Source: Adenanthera pavonina
Taxonomy: Eukaryota > Streptophyta > Magnoliopsida > Fabales > Fabaceae
Direction of reading: 5' to 3'
Assembly: GCA_026686845.1 (NCBI GenBank)
Contig: JAIVEN010000007.1
Span: forward strand, 36,019,001 to 36,083,000
Length of the DNA: 64,000 bases
The notes under the pieces were generated by a model, which worked only from the letters and a program-made list of their open reading frames with translations, did not search any database and was not told where the DNA came from. The translations under genes and the position numbers were made by a program. Positions 46,257 to 59,715 of this stretch are shown in pieces. Position 1 is the stretch's first letter. Every line of letters begins with the position of its first letter.

Positions 46257-47590
46257 AGGGGCGGATGCAGCATAAGGATTGTTGTGTGGGGGTGGGGGGG
46301 GGGTGTTTTGTGAGGGCCAAATTTTTTAAAAAATAATATATATTTTGTATTATTAATTTAATTTTTAACATTTATCGTAATTAAATTTTTAGAACAATTG
46401 TATAACTTAAAAAAATCATGAAGAGATAATTATGTATAATTATCTAATATTTTTTAAAAATTAAATAAATATATATATAAAGTGAAACCATATAAATAAT
46501 ATATTAATTTTAAGAAAAAATTATGAAAAATATATTAAAATCTTATATTTGCAATACATTTATATATGGCTTGTATATTGATGATTTCAACAACAAAAAT
46601 TAGGATAGATCCTCAAATTTTATAAAAATAGATAAATATATAGATATTTTAGAAATTATATGCTTAGCATACAAATGCACTTTTAATTAATATTATATGT
46701 AAATTAAATAAAAAATTAAATATATTTTTATGATAACTAAAAGCAAACATTTTCTTAAAAATAGATTATTTAACCAAAAAAATTGTATTATTAATTTAAT
46801 TTTTAATATTCATCATAACTAATTTTTTAGAACAATTGTATAACTTAAAAAAATCATGAAGAGATAAATTATGTATAATTATCTAATATATTTAAAAAAA
46901 TTATATATATGTATATAAAGTGAAACCATATATGTAATATATTAATTTTGTGAAAAAATTATAAAAATATATTAAAAGCTTATATTTGCAATACATTTAG
47001 ATATGGCTTGTATATGGATGATTTCAGCAACATGATTAGGATAGATCCTCAAATTTTATAAAAATAGATCAATATATAGATGCTTTAGAAATTATATATT
47101 TAACATACTAATGAGCTTTTAATTAATATTATATATAAATTAAATATATGTTTATGCAAATATATTTTTATGATAACTAAAACCAAACATTTTCATAAAA
47201 AAATAGATTACCTGACAAAAAAAATTGAGTATCATTCTTTTTCTTTATAAAAGTTAATATTACTCACTAACAAACATATTTTAATAAATTAATAAAAATA
47301 TATATTTTATTTCATTTTAAATATATCAATAGTATATATATAGTGTGTATATATATATATATTATATTATTTATTAATTATGTGTGTACAATTTATATTA
47401 TATATATATTTAACATGTGAGAACATCTGCGTGAAGGGGAGAGGAAGGGACAAGTGTGTATATGTAATTATATATATATATATATATTATTATTTTGTGT
47501 GTATAAAGTATAATATAATTATATAAGGATGGGGCAAGAGGCTGAGGGGGGGTCATAGCCCTTTCCATCTTCAATGTATATCTGCCCCTT
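46257..47590. mobile_element. TIR element of uncertain superfamily with an internal tandem duplication
   Basis: Left end AGGGGCGGATGCAGCAT and right end ATATCTGCCCCTT form imperfect terminal inverted repeats. Both ends carry G-rich text (GTGGGGGTGGGGGGG; GAGGGGGGGTCATAGCC), and the interior is AT-rich. No convincing target duplication was found, so the superfamily (hAT or Mutator) is open. No coding capacity. Confidence 0.55.
46344..47222 (+). repeat. Tandem duplication, two units of about 440 bp
   Basis: TTGTATTATTAATTTAATTT at 46344 recurs at 46783, an offset of 439. Long stretches are shared, for example TAGAACAATTGTATAACTTA, TATTTGCAATACATTTA and TTAGGATAGATCCTCAAATT. Substitutions and small indels separate the units, so the event is not recent. 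Confidence 0.88.
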
Positions 47591-50486
47591 AAGTAACTCG
47601 TTATGAGTGTTGTACCACCTTTGAAGTTTTATCTAATTTAATTTATATTAGTCAGAATTAAGTATAGTTATCAAATATTAGGTGATTTGATAAAAAAAAT
47701 CTAAGTAAACCATAATTAGCATATTATTTTTAATAATAATAACGAAAGCCAATATTTTTAAAAGTAAATGTATATTTCATTAATTAAATTATACAAATGT
47801 ATTGTTAATATTAAAAAATATATCTATTATATTAAAAAATTATGTCTAAGTGTAGTGCAATATTTGAAATTCTCATATAATATATATAGTGGTTTGAAAA
47901 ATATTCTGTTTATAATGTTTGACATCCTTCCTCCATTCCCCTTATAAGATTGAGAGGGATCCATCTTAGCGCTTAATGAATACAAAATGTTGGTATCAAT
48001 TGGAATTATATTTAGCGTCTTTAATACTAATTGATTTATATAATAAGAATAAGTAATAACAAGACAAAGTTGGACGTACAATTATTGGTGTCAATTAACG
48101 TAATGTTTGGTTTCGATCAAACAATATGCCAACAGGAAAACTTGGAAAATTCAAACTTATTAATTTCTTCCTGGTTTGGAATATGTTGGAAAAGTACTCT
48201 CACCCATGATAAAATATAGGATATGTAGCTTTCCCATATCAAACTAACTAATGTTCTCTCTGCCTCCCCGACATTTATTATTGAGCAAATATTAGTTGAC
48301 AAAAAACTTAAGACGCCCCAAAAAAATATATTTAAGTTTGATATTATCTCTAAATTTTAAATTATATATATTATATTACATTTATATATTTTTTTATTTA
48401 CATACTCATCTTTTCATCCTGATATATGAATTGGATGTATATATTTATTTTTTTAAACTCATACGTGAGTTAATAGAAAAATTTTATCATCACTTTCATT
48501 TGTGTGTGGACAAAAGGTGTTTCATGGTGAAAATTGATTTTTTTTAAAAAAAATCGTTTTCATTCTCTGCAATTGTATGACAATTAAATCCTATTTTGGC
48601 CTTAATTACGAATTTTTGCATGGCTTAACAATTTGGAATTATACAGTTACCTCATACATAATAAGACGCCAACTTGTGATAATGTAACGGTATGAATAGG
48701 GTGTCGTCTCAATCTTGGTGGGCCTTGTGGGTTTTAATTAATTATTTCAATTCGGAAAAAACTATAAAAAATTTCAAAATTTTGTGAAGCAAAAGAATAT
48801 TCTAGTTGCCTATGTAAAAAAAGACACAAAATCCAGGTTTATACATGCACTAACACGAGCACGATTATGAAATGTAAATACCAAAATGACAATATTCTTA
48901 GCGTATTAGTAATTATTATGACTTTATAAATAATATTAATATTGATGTTGTATCTGTGATAACAACATTAATATCTTCCAAATAATTTTCATTTATTTAG
49001 GTTTAGAGCTGGATCAGCAATTAATGTCGTTTCTCAAGTGCTTTATGCTTAAGCCTCAATACTTGATCACAATCACAACAAACATTGTAATTGCTATTAA
49101 AAAATGTTATTATACGAATATTCTCATCCACATTTTTTATCTTCATATACTCCATCATTGATAATTAATTATATATGTAAAAGATATTCTTACATCATCA
49201 TATATATATTGTAATTCCTTCTCTTGTATTCTTTTGCCACTCGATCATTTTCTTCAAAACCATTTTATATTCAGTGACAAGATGATGATATAGATAATTT
49301 TTTTCAATATTATAGACAAATTATGCAGTTTTTTTAATTTCTTTAAGCAAAATTAGGTAGAATTTATTATTAAAGTAACAATTATATACGATATAGCCGT
49401 CAGTCTAATTGAGACTAATTAATTAACGTTCAAGCTTTTATAATTAACATTAATTATGCTTATCCTACCAAATAAAAAAGTGAGGACACGTAGACATACG
49501 ATAATCATGGATACGAGATGAAATCACCACTGAGTTAATTAGTTTTATTACAAAATTAAGTTTTTCTTGACCAATGATCGAATTATACAAATAAAAAATA
49601 TTCCATCTGATCATTATAAGATCCTTTTAACTGAATCATGCAGATTAAGAATGAGAGTTAAAGTTAATTAACTATCTCAATTTTTTCAAAAATCTCAATA
49701 TTTTTTTAAAATTACCCAATTTAATCTCTTTATCTTTCTCTTTGTATGCATTAAATAAGAGCACTTTTAAAAATATATAATAAATACTACCTTATATACT
49801 TTAAATAATTTTATATTTAGGAACAGAATAAAATACTCTATATTTAGGGACGGAGGGAATACTTTTTATTCAATAAATTATATATAGCAAATTTCCATTT
49901 TAACTGATCATAATATATTCTTTATTAAAAAAAATGCATGGTTAATATGAATATTATTTGGAAGAAATAAATAATCTCTGATATGATATAATGTATAATA
50001 ATGACTAGTTTAAAGGAAAGAATTGTAGGTGATTACTGTGCATGAATAGTGTGAGTGTTTGACTAAATAAAGCAATCACATCTGAGATTGAGAAATCTAT
50101 CTTAAGTTATAAAGTATAAACTGTGGTTGGTAAAATATATAATTCTTTTAACCCAAGCGAATCTCAAAGACTTAACTACCCAATGGAATTTCATTTCTTG
50201 ATATATGCCTATTTCCCCTGTGGACAACACATCCGACATCCCCTGAAGAAAACGACAGCGGAGAATGAAAGAACCCTACCTACTTGCTAATTTTTCTTAA
50301 TTATATATTTATAGAAATTATACCTGATTGATTTACGATTTGGACGTGGGATTAGTTGATTATAATATATTATCATGTACGTACTGTTGTTATTTGTTAA
50401 ATAATGCAAAAGTAATATAATACAGAACAACAGCACAATCTGATCACAACCCTACTAACTAACATAGGGATGTTTTTTTTTTTTTT
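47591..50486. other. AT-rich intergenic DNA with one probable MITE, no gene
   Basis: No protein-like frame. A probable MITE of the same family as those at 54508 and 56138 spans about 49600-49860 (CCATCTGATCATTATAAGAT .. TATATTTAGGGACGGAGGGA). Confidence 0.4.
49600..49860. mobile_element. Probable Stowaway-like MITE
   Basis: The interior shares long text with the element at 56138-56401 (..AACTGAATCATGCAGATTAAG.. versus ..AACCAAATCACGTGAATTAAG.., then TTAACTATCTCAATTTTTTC and CTTTGTATGCATTAAATAAG versus CTTTGGATACATTAAATAGG). Right end GGGACGGAGGGA is clear, the left end is degenerate. Confidence 0.6.
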
Positions 50487-51260
50487 TAAATAACAGTTAT
50501 GAACCAAAATTTTAAATTAATTCCAGTAATAGGTTAATACTTTGCAAAATGTCAATAATAGAACCAACGTCCTTATAGTTAAAATGCTAAATTATTTAAA
50601 TACCCTTTAAAAGTATTACACTCCCATGCTCTAATTTTTTATATTTTTTTCCTCCCTTTAATATTAATGGATTAACATTTAATTAAAAATTGAAACTTTT
50701 GCACCTAGTTTTTGGCACACTTTCAAGAGTTTTACGTTGCCATTTAGTTTTTAACACTTAGCTTTTCTTAGTTTCACATTAATAAAAGAAAAACCACGTA
50801 AAAATTGAAACTCACATGCCCAATTTTTAACATCCATCTTTAATAGTTTTACACGCATCTTTACTCATTTCACATGAATAAATAAAAATTTCTTTACAAA
50901 TATTAACTCTTGATCCCAGAAATTTAACACATATATTTGATATTTTTACCCTTTAATTTCAATTTTTTATACTTATCTTCCCTGTTACATAGGGACAATC
51001 CAATTAAAGAAAAACAATTGTGTGAATATAATCTAAATAAATGTTAATCCATTAGTGTGAAATGAGGAAAATAAGTGTAAAAAATCTCTTGAATATGAGT
51101 GTCAAATTAGGGAATGGGAGTGTATTATTTTATAAGAGTACTTAAGTAATTTAACGCTTTAATTATACTAACTCAAATACCTTTGATCATTATTGACATT
51201 TTGTAAACTATTTTTCTGCTATTGCGACTAAGTTAATATTTTGGTCCATAATTGTGAGGA
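50487..51260. mobile_element. Long-TIR element, probably Mutator-type, about 770 bp
   Basis: Two arms of about 150 bases pair in inverted orientation: ..GAACCAAAATTTTAAATTAAT.. with CAAAATGTCAATAATAG on the left, and the complement with GGACCAAAATATTAACTTAG and CAAAATGTCAATAATGATC on the right. The ends resemble the 179-bp Mutator-type MITE at 45136. A poly-T run masks the left border, so no target duplication was defined. Non-coding. Confidence 0.6.
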
Positions 51261-51429
51261 AAATTTATTTCTCTGTGCGTGGGTCTAGGTCTAGATTACT
51301 CCCTTTGTCAATTTTCAACGACAATTCATGCTATTTTTTTAATCATCTCTATTCTTAATTATTTAAAGAAATCTTCCTTTGTTTCAGCCTTTAAGGGACC
51401 TGCATGCTTTTTTAATATTCATTAACTTC
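51261..51429. other. Short spacer between transposon remnants
   Basis: Mixed AT-rich sequence without recognisable features. Confidence 0.35.
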
Positions 51430-52246
51430 TAAAAAAATTAGAATTAGTGACAAAAATTTCGTGACCAATGGAAACCCATCACTAAATATGGGCATCGGTG
51501 ATGGATTAGTGACAAATATAAAAAATCATCATTTTTAATTTATTATTTATAAATTTAGTGACAGCTGGAATTTTGTCACTAGTTTCCGCCACTAAAAATT
51601 TAAATTAGTCACAATGAAAAATCCATCATTAAGTAGTGATAGATTAGTGATAGATTTTTTTTATTATAAAAATTTATAAAAATATGCCTGAACAACTTTT
51701 TTTAAAAAAATAATATACATAAATAATTTTTTCTTTTCCTTTGAAAATTAATAATATAAAAAAATTTTACTTTCCCAATTGAATAATATCTATATATATT
51801 AAAATTTGAGTATACAAAATATAAGATACTTTTAGTATAACTAGCAAAATTTAGGTGTTAAAAACTTTGAGATATGGAGATAACAGGTTCAAACCAGGAA
51901 GTCACACATTTCATGAAAATTAATAAAGTATGGGTGTTAGAGCATATGAGAACACAAGTAAAGTCTGATTTTAGTGATGCGAAGGTTGAAGCTTAGGAAA
52001 AAAAAGAAATTAACCATATTTTTAAATAATTAAAAAAAAGTCTTGTAACGAAACAAGTTTGATTTTAGTGACGACTATTTCTTCTACTAAATTAGTGACG
52101 GATATGTATCTGTTACTAAAATTAGTGACGCTAGATTTTTGACAGACTTAGTGACAAAAATTTCCATCACTAAATATGAATTAGTAACATATTTTGCTAT
52201 TTAATGACGGATATGTCCTTTACTAATTTCAACTTTTATAATAGTG
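51430..52246. mobile_element. CACTA-like non-autonomous element or remnant
   Basis: Many copies of TTAGTGAC(GGAT) and its complement (GTCACTAA) are spaced through both halves in opposite orientations, as in subterminal repeats of CACTA transposons. The right end, read on the minus strand, starts CACTATTATAAAAG. The left end has no canonical CACTA, so the left border is approximate. Confidence 0.55.
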
Positions 52247-54507
52247 ATTCCTAGTTTTACGTGGGAATAACATTTATTTAGTTTGACTATTATTTTCCCG
52301 GAACGCTTCTGGAGCTTATAGACATTTAAAAATTATGCCAATTAATTCAAATTAATTAGATTTTAAAGTGATTATCATGTATTGGGTAATTTAATTAAAA
52401 ATATGCCAATTAAAATGAAATGAATGTGTGTATCATAATTTAAAGTCCTTGACTATTAAGTTTATTAAATTTAAATGATAGTTTAAGGAACTCAAATACT
52501 CAATCATATCTTTTTTGAATTAGAAAACCTTTAGGCTTTGCTTGGCATGAGTGAAAAGAGGATGGGAGAGAAAAGTAGGGAGAAAAACTGAGGAGAAAAT
52601 AATATGTGGATCCCACATGATTTTCCCCCCAACTTTTCTCCCCCAAAATTGATAGATTTTGAAGAGAAAACTCTAATTCCAAAATTATCTATCTTTTTTC
52701 ACTTTCCTACTATCATATCGCGCTTCTTCTTTCTCCGGCTTCACTTCTTTTCAATCCTCCCATCTTTCTCCCACTTTCTTTCAAAGTTTGAAGTTCCGGT
52801 AATAAACAATCTTTATATACTATATTTTTCTACAAATCAAGTTAGATAAATACTTTAAATTTTGAGCTTAGTTATCACTTTAGTGCTCTAATTAGACTAT
52901 GTTTAATTATATTTATTGTGTCAAAATTTGTTTCCCTTGTCTTTATTATTATGTTGTATTGCTTCTTAATATAATGTTATATTGTTTCTTAGAGAAAAAT
53001 ACCTATGTTGTTTTTATATCAAAATATTGATATGTTATAAATTTTTAATTTTAGTATTATTTTAAAATTGAAATCAATGTATAAAAAATTATTTTAAAAA
53101 TTTAATAAAATTAAGATTGGATAAAATAATTTTAAATTAAGATTAAAATTAAAATTACATTTTAATGTCATTTATTAATATGATATGAAAATTATATAAA
53201 TAATATAGTAGAATAACAAGTTTTATTACATATAAATATATTCCTAAAAATAATAAGAGTATTGTTATCAATGTAAAATTAGTTATTTTTCTCTTTTCCC
53301 TATTTTCTTTTATTTAACTAAGCATATGAAGAGAAAATCACTCTTCCCTCATTTTCTTTCCTCTCTATTTTCTCTTCCCTCATTTTTTTTCCTCCTTATT
53401 TCTTAACCAAGAAGAGGGTTACGGATTTTCTTTACGGAGAAAAAAAAAATATAGAAGACCTTACTCTTTCATTTGATTATGATGTAATAATACATTTCTT
53501 AGTTGGTCGTTATCAATGTACCAAACATTATCGAAATCATTAAATTCTATGTGCTAGGAGTCTTTTGTTCTATGGCCAGAGAGCTTGGAGTCTACAAATA
53601 ATTAATATGTGGCTACAATGCAACATTCACTTCGTGACTTTTATTCACACTATATAATTGCTAGTACATATAAAGTGAATTCTTCATTTCTGTATTTTTT
53701 TTTGTCTTTTTAGTTTACATAAGAATATCCAAAGGATCCTAATTATCTCACACACACATGCACAGAAGCCACGGAGACTGATTTTTGTTTTTAATAGAGG
53801 CATATTGGTGCAAATTATAAGAAAAAGTAATTATATATATAGTGCACTTAATAAATTCTTTCATTTGTGCCGTTCATTTAATTGTATACAATAAATGAAT
53901 ATTATTAAATTATGAAACAATATTAGGGGTATTTGAGGAAAAAAAGATTCAATTTAAGACATATTCAAGAAAACTAACTATTTTTAACTAATTTTCTTAA
54001 AAATTGTGATGTTATTTTTTCTTATATTGAAGACCGGAGATAATATTAAATTAAGACATTTTTGGAAAATAATTTCCATTTATAACAAATTTAAGATGGC
54101 TACCTACTTTTAACTATTTTTTTTAATATTGGTAAGATAGTTATTTGTAATTTATATTTAAGATTGAAGATAGTACTTCATTTATTCTTTAATATAGAAT
54201 CATTTTAATTAAATCATAGATAAAGGTAGGAAATTAAAATTAACTCACAACCTTATTTTTTTAAAAAAACCACAATATTTATTTCAAAACTACCCATAAG
54301 CAATTCTATCAAGAAAAAAATGAGTCAGTATACCATTTTATTTAATGCCTAGAGTATGGTGGGCTTTATTTTCTAAAATACTTTGCAATGAATTAAATAA
54401 ATACCTTTTTAATAATACTTTCTCGGTCTCATTTAATTTATTGTTTTAATAAATTTTAAATGTCTTAATTTATCTGTTATTTTACATTACTAATGAAGTA
54501 TCAATTA
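52247..54507. other. AT-rich intergenic DNA, no gene
   Basis: Purine- and pyrimidine-rich arms at 52535-52670 and 53290-53420 (GGATGGGAGAGAAAAGTAGG and the inverse CTTCCCTCATTTTCTTTCC) may be the ends of another old inverted-repeat element of about 880 bp. No coding frame seen. Confidence 0.4.
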
Positions 54508-54780
54508 CTCCCTTTGATCCTATATATTAGTCATTTCCAACTAACTTACCAAAATTAAGATAAGTTAATTAAAATAATAATATTGTCTTAAATTTGAAAC
54601 ATTTTCCATTTTTGCCACTGATAGCAAACACTATTGAAAGCAAATATCATTTATTAGAATGTGGTAGGAGGGTAAATTTGAAATAAAGAAGTAAATATTC
54701 CATTGAATTATGTAAAATGACTTATATATAAGATAATGAATTTCTTCTAGAATATGATTAACATATAAGGCCAGGGGAGT
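54508..54780. mobile_element. Stowaway-like MITE, 273 bp
   Basis: Starts CTCCCTTTGATCCTATATAT after TA (54506-54507) and ends ACATATAAGGCCAGGGGAG before TA (54781-54782). Interior is AT-rich and non-coding. Confidence 0.75.
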
Positions 54781-56137
54781 ATTTTTTTACTGTTTTATCT
54801 TTCATTAAAAATAATTATGGGTGAAGAACAAGTCACTTTTTAACATGTAAATCAATGATATTTTGGTAAAATGTTATTAAATTTTATTATATTTTAGGTT
54901 ATTTAATGATTTTATTGATCCGTATAAAAATTTTTAAAATGATAAATAAAATGGGATGAAGTAAGTATACAATAAATATTACTATTCTATGTTTTGAAAA
55001 GGGCTATATATATAGAGAGGACCAAGTGAAAATTTTTTGTATTTTATACTCATTTCGGTTCTTAATATAATATCTTTTTAATCAAATGACATATATTAAG
55101 ATAGGAGTTAAAGTTAGTTGACTGTTTCGAATTCTAAAATAATTATATATTTTTTAAATTATTCTTATTTAATTTCTCTCTCTATTCAAAATATATTAAA
55201 TAGGGATATTTTAAAAAAATATATAATATAATATCTTATATTTAGAAACATGATAAAAAATTTTATATTTAGCATAGTAGGAAGTATGAAATTAAGAAAT
55301 ACTCCTTATTTTCTTTTTAAAATGTCACTTTTTTTTAAAAAAAGAACTGTTTCTGTTTATTAAATTTTCCAACTCAATAATTTTTTTTCCTTTTTTTTTT
55401 TGGCCAATCAACTCATAAGATGATAAGAACACGCGTATACTCACAACTCCCAAGTAATAAATTTGTTCCTATAGTTACTCTTTGTTATGAGAAAGATAAA
55501 TTATGAGATCTTTGATTACATTGCACGTGTGTACTACAAATAGTCATTATTAAAAAGGACGTAGAAATCTGGTCAAAGAATGTGGAGGATTTAATGCCCT
55601 TTTTAATTCCGTGCACGGTAAAGATAAAACTTACATTATTTTATTTTAAAATTACTCTAGAACTATTATTTTTTATTATATTTCATATCGTATACTGTCT
55701 TTTTTTTAATCTGTATTATATAATATTATATATGATAAATTTTTTTGTTTAAAATATAAAATATTAAATATTTTTTTTCATATTACTTTTATCTTTAATT
55801 TTTTTACTTCTTATTTATAATAATAAAATAAAATATCTGATATAAATAAAATAAAAAATATTATCAATTTTTATATTAGTTTTAAATAAAAAATAATTTT
55901 TTTAATATGTATATAATTAATGTGAAATATTTTATAATATAAATAAAAAAATACCATAAATGAGATCTTGAATCTGGAGGTCAGTCTTGAACTTAGTAGA
56001 AATGTACTTCACATTTTACATGGTGGTAGACGACGTTCTCGAGGTCAGGGAAGGGAGATCAAGCCCACGCCCCAATTGGAAATTTGTGCTGATTATTTTT
56101 TCTCTCACGTTAAACTCCATCCATTTCATAGTATATA
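54781..56137. other. AT-rich intergenic DNA, probable degenerate MITE
   Basis: A degenerate member of the MITE family lies at about 55047-55285 (CATTTCGGTTCTTAATATAA .. TTAGCATAGTAGGAAG). The rest is AT-rich. No gene. Confidence 0.4.
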
Positions 56138-56401
56138 CTCTCTCTTATTTTTAATATAAGACTATTTTAACCAAATCACGTGAATTAAGAAGGAAAGTTA
56201 AAACTAATTAATTACCTCGATTTCTCCAAAAATCCCAACATTTTTCCAAAACTACCCTTATTTATTCTCTCTCTTTTTCTCTTTGGATACATTAAATAGG
56301 GGCATTTTTTGAAAATGGATAATAAATACCACCTCGTATATTGTAAAGGGTCTTATATTCAAGACCAAGCTAAAAGCTCCTATATATAGGACCGGAGGGA
56401 G
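56138..56401. mobile_element. Stowaway-like MITE, about 264 bp
   Basis: Left CTCTCTCTTATTTTTAATAT after TA. Right end CCTATATATAGGACCGGAGGGAG before TA (56402-56403). Interior shared with the element at 49600-49860. Confidence 0.7.
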
Positions 56402-56403
56402 TA

Positions 56404-58700
56404 ACTTTTATAAATTAAATTATGATTTTTAATTATTATTTTATTATTTTTATTTAAACAAATTTATAATAAATTTTTCTATTTTTATCCAAATTTTATT
56501 TTTATAAATTATGATTATTCTAAAAGATTTTTTACAAAAAAATAATCCAAACAGGCAGTTACTTTTATAATATAAGATATTTTATAAAATTTAGTGAACT
56601 ATTTTCTCCATTTTTTAATATAAAAATAAAAGATAAAATCACATCAATTAAGAAAAATAATAAATTTATTTGGAATATGAAATACTCTTTTAAAAAAATT
56701 CTCATTTAATATTAATAACTTTTACATCATACAATTGATATAAATAAATTGTATTACTAATTTTTAGGAAAAATATTATTTTAATTAGGAGTATTTTTTA
56801 AAAAAATTATTAAATATACCAGACAAATTCTATTTATTTCTTAAATTTTGAAACATAAAAATTCCTGTAATTGCCCTTATATTAAGAAATTGAGAGAGTA
56901 TTTATGCGCTTATTCCATAAATATTCTTTATAAAGTCATTCTACAAGTATTCTCTATTTCTTTTTTTAATATTTTGACTAATGTGAAAACATATCATTTT
57001 TTGAATCACAATAATTTTTTTTGTAAAAATCATGACGCCGAACTACTAACTATAATTACATCTTATAATATGCATAAATTTTGTAAAATATTTTATAATA
57101 TGGAATGGAGAAAGTAAAAATTACTCTCATTTTATTTTAAAAAAAACTTTTAAGAAATTCTTTAAATAAGAAAAAAAGAAGAGAATACGAAGGAAAAGTA
57201 ATGATAATTCTTTATTTTTTTGAAAGACACTAATGATAATTCATTTGCGTTTTGTTCTATTGGTGAAAACACGTCATTATATTTTATTTATTAATATTTT
57301 TGCTTTTGGATTGGTGGTGTTATTATTATTGGGATGAGAAGAGAAGAAAAGAAAAGGTGTGGAATAGAAGGAATAGGTGGGAAAAGGGAAAGGACAAGAA
57401 GACCAGGGCGTCGCGAGGGAAATGAAAAGACAGGGCAAAGAAGAGAGAAAAGGACGGGGTTGAGATGCCATTTACGGATATTTCCAAAGGGAACCAACCT
57501 CTCTCACGTTAATTTATCAAGCTGGTAAATTTGTGGAATTGAAAAAAAATGGAAAAATATAGATATAGAATTCATCTTTTAAGTGATTCTGAATTTTTTA
57601 AATTATCAAAATGAAAGAAAATCCTTTATATTGAGGTTTATTAAATTAATTTAATTTAATTTTGAATATTTAACAAATGTGTGTCTGTGTGTATATATTG
57701 GTTTTCTTTTGAAGCGAAGGAAAAGGAAGGAGTAAGAAAGAGAGAGAGTCGCTTTCAGAAGCAGAGGTGGGTGTTATTAGTCATATAAAAGATCTATCCA
57801 ACAATGAATGCCAAAGCCTTTAAGTTATGATGTCACCGAACGGTTCCAACTTATAACTAGCATAGCATGTTATCGGTCCCCTTTTCTTCATTCCCCCCCC
57901 CCCCCCCCCCTTTTTAATCTTTTCTACCCACTGAAACACCCCCCAGACGCAACCAATCCAATATTAAATTTAAAATCTATGGAATATTGGGTTTTATTGT
58001 ATTTTTTTACTTTAAAATAGTACAATTTTATTCTTATGTCTTATCCTTTTATTTAAAATTAAAATTTTAATCAATATATTATAATAATAAACTACAATAA
58101 ATTGATGTTGTCGATTTACAATAAAGTCACTCCTCATTTTATTTTCTTAATCTTGTTGATTGTGCTATGTGTACAAATTTTGGTACTCCTGCAATCCAAG
58201 AATCTTTTTGTATTTTCATTTTAAATTACTATAATATTAAATTTTTCATTAATTTTATTTTATTCTGATTTTTTATTCGAGTATAGAGGAGATATTTTCA
58301 AACTATAAAATTTTATTTTTCTATTTCTTTCTATTTTGTAATACATATCAAACAATCCTAAAAAAATTGAATATGCAGAAATTAAATTAAAGTAATTTTA
58401 AAATATACAGTATTACAAAAGTTTAAAATATAAATAATTTTTTAATTACTCTAACTTTTCAAGTTTTTTTTTTAAGAATTCAAACACAACTTTGAAACTC
58501 AGATCGATATTATGCTTATTAAGAAATGCCTAAAAAAAATGATAATATTCAAAATTTATATTGGATGAATCAAATATCAAATAGCTGAGACTGTATGAAA
58601 AAATAGTTGTTAAAAAAATGTAGAAATTCATCCTGCTCTTTTTTATCTGATGAACCATATTCATGTGCTCTTGATAGAAGGGAGAAATGGAATAAATGAG
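56404..58700. other. AT-rich intergenic DNA, no gene
   Basis: Includes a GA-rich strand bias patch (57335-57460), an 18-base C run (57893-57910) and short CT- or GA-rich tracts. No protein-like frame. Confidence 0.4.
57893..57910. repeat. Poly-C homopolymer, 18 bases
   Basis: Uninterrupted C run, G4/i-motif prone and liable to sequencing error. Confidence 0.9.
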
Positions 58701-59715
58701 CCATTTAAAAAGGGAAGAGGAGATAAAATAGATAAAGGAGAGTGAAACGGGAAGAAAGGAAAAGGAAGGCTTGAGAGTGATGGAATGAATGAAATAGGGA
58801 AGGATGGATGAGGTGGTGGTAGTAGTAGTATCAGCACAGGACAAAACAAGAACAAGAGGCAGCACAAGAAGCAGAAAGCAGAAGGGACAGTGATGAAGAA
58901 ATCACAGTCACAGACACCTTTAACCCACTTCTGACCTTACTCTGTCATCTCCCTCACAACCCTCTTCCCCTATAATTTCTTTCACTCTCTCTTCCTCCAT
59001 CCTTCTTCTTCAACTCATCCTGTTACCACCCTTTCGTCTACTCCTCTTCCCCCTAACCAACTATCCGTACCCTGTTCCTCATTTCCCCTATAGTAGTACA
59101 TCAGAAAAAGCACTGCTCTTTACCTAAAGCTGAACAAGACACCCCCTCTGAACGAGATGGGTTAGGCTGAAATGATACCCTTCTGGTTTTGTGGTGACGC
59201 AACTGATGAATGGCAGATACTTTTCCAAGCAGCAGCAGCAGCAGCAGACACACGTTTCAGATTTGCGCGAGCCACAAGAGACGAAAGAAAGAGTGGGAAT
59301 AAGAAAGAAACAAGGCTGCCTCTAGTGTCAACCATCAACAACCCCCTAGGATAAAAGTTTCCTGCTTCATTAAAAGCTGGAAGAGGAAAAGCACAACGAG
59401 GCTCTGAGTCTGGATCCTCGAAGGAATCTTCTTCTTCTTCGTCGTCAGTATCAGCATCAAAACTCAGTCCTAAATTCAAGGCATGTAGGAGGAGGAGAAC
59501 AGCGGGGAGAACAAGACGACGACCAAGATTCCCCATCACCCGAAGACCATCGCTTTCAACTTCGACTCCAATATCTTCATCAATCCCAACATCCCCAACA
59601 ACAATCTAATGGAGGTTTAGACACAGAGCCAAATAATCTCTTGTTAGCCCCCAAGAAAAGTTCTGATATTCTTCCTCCTCTTCCACCTTCTTCCTCCATC
59701 GAATATGCAACAAGG
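58701..59715 (+). promoter_or_regulatory. Likely promoter and 5' leader of the TCP4-like gene
   Basis: Composition changes from AT-rich to GA/CT-rich at about 58660. CCCCTATAATTTC at 58968 and a CT-rich tract (58978-59060) look like a core promoter and start region. The leader then holds (CAG)n at 59230-59247 and TTC/GTC runs. An upstream ATG at 59172 opens a 60-codon frame that ends before the main start, so a regulatory uORF is possible. The transcription start is not known. Confidence 0.4.

Noticed and set aside
52535..53420. Purine-rich and pyrimidine-rich arms as a further inverted-repeat transposon
   Set aside because: Arms are low-complexity and no target duplication or defined termini could be found.
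59162..59536. Minus-strand frame with a signal-peptide-like start (MGNLGRRLVLPAVLLLLHAL) and acidic run, opposite the TCP4 leader
   Set aside because: The acidic and Ala runs come from TTC/GTC and CAG low-complexity repeats on the other strand, and no family resemblance or promoter was seen. More likely chance.
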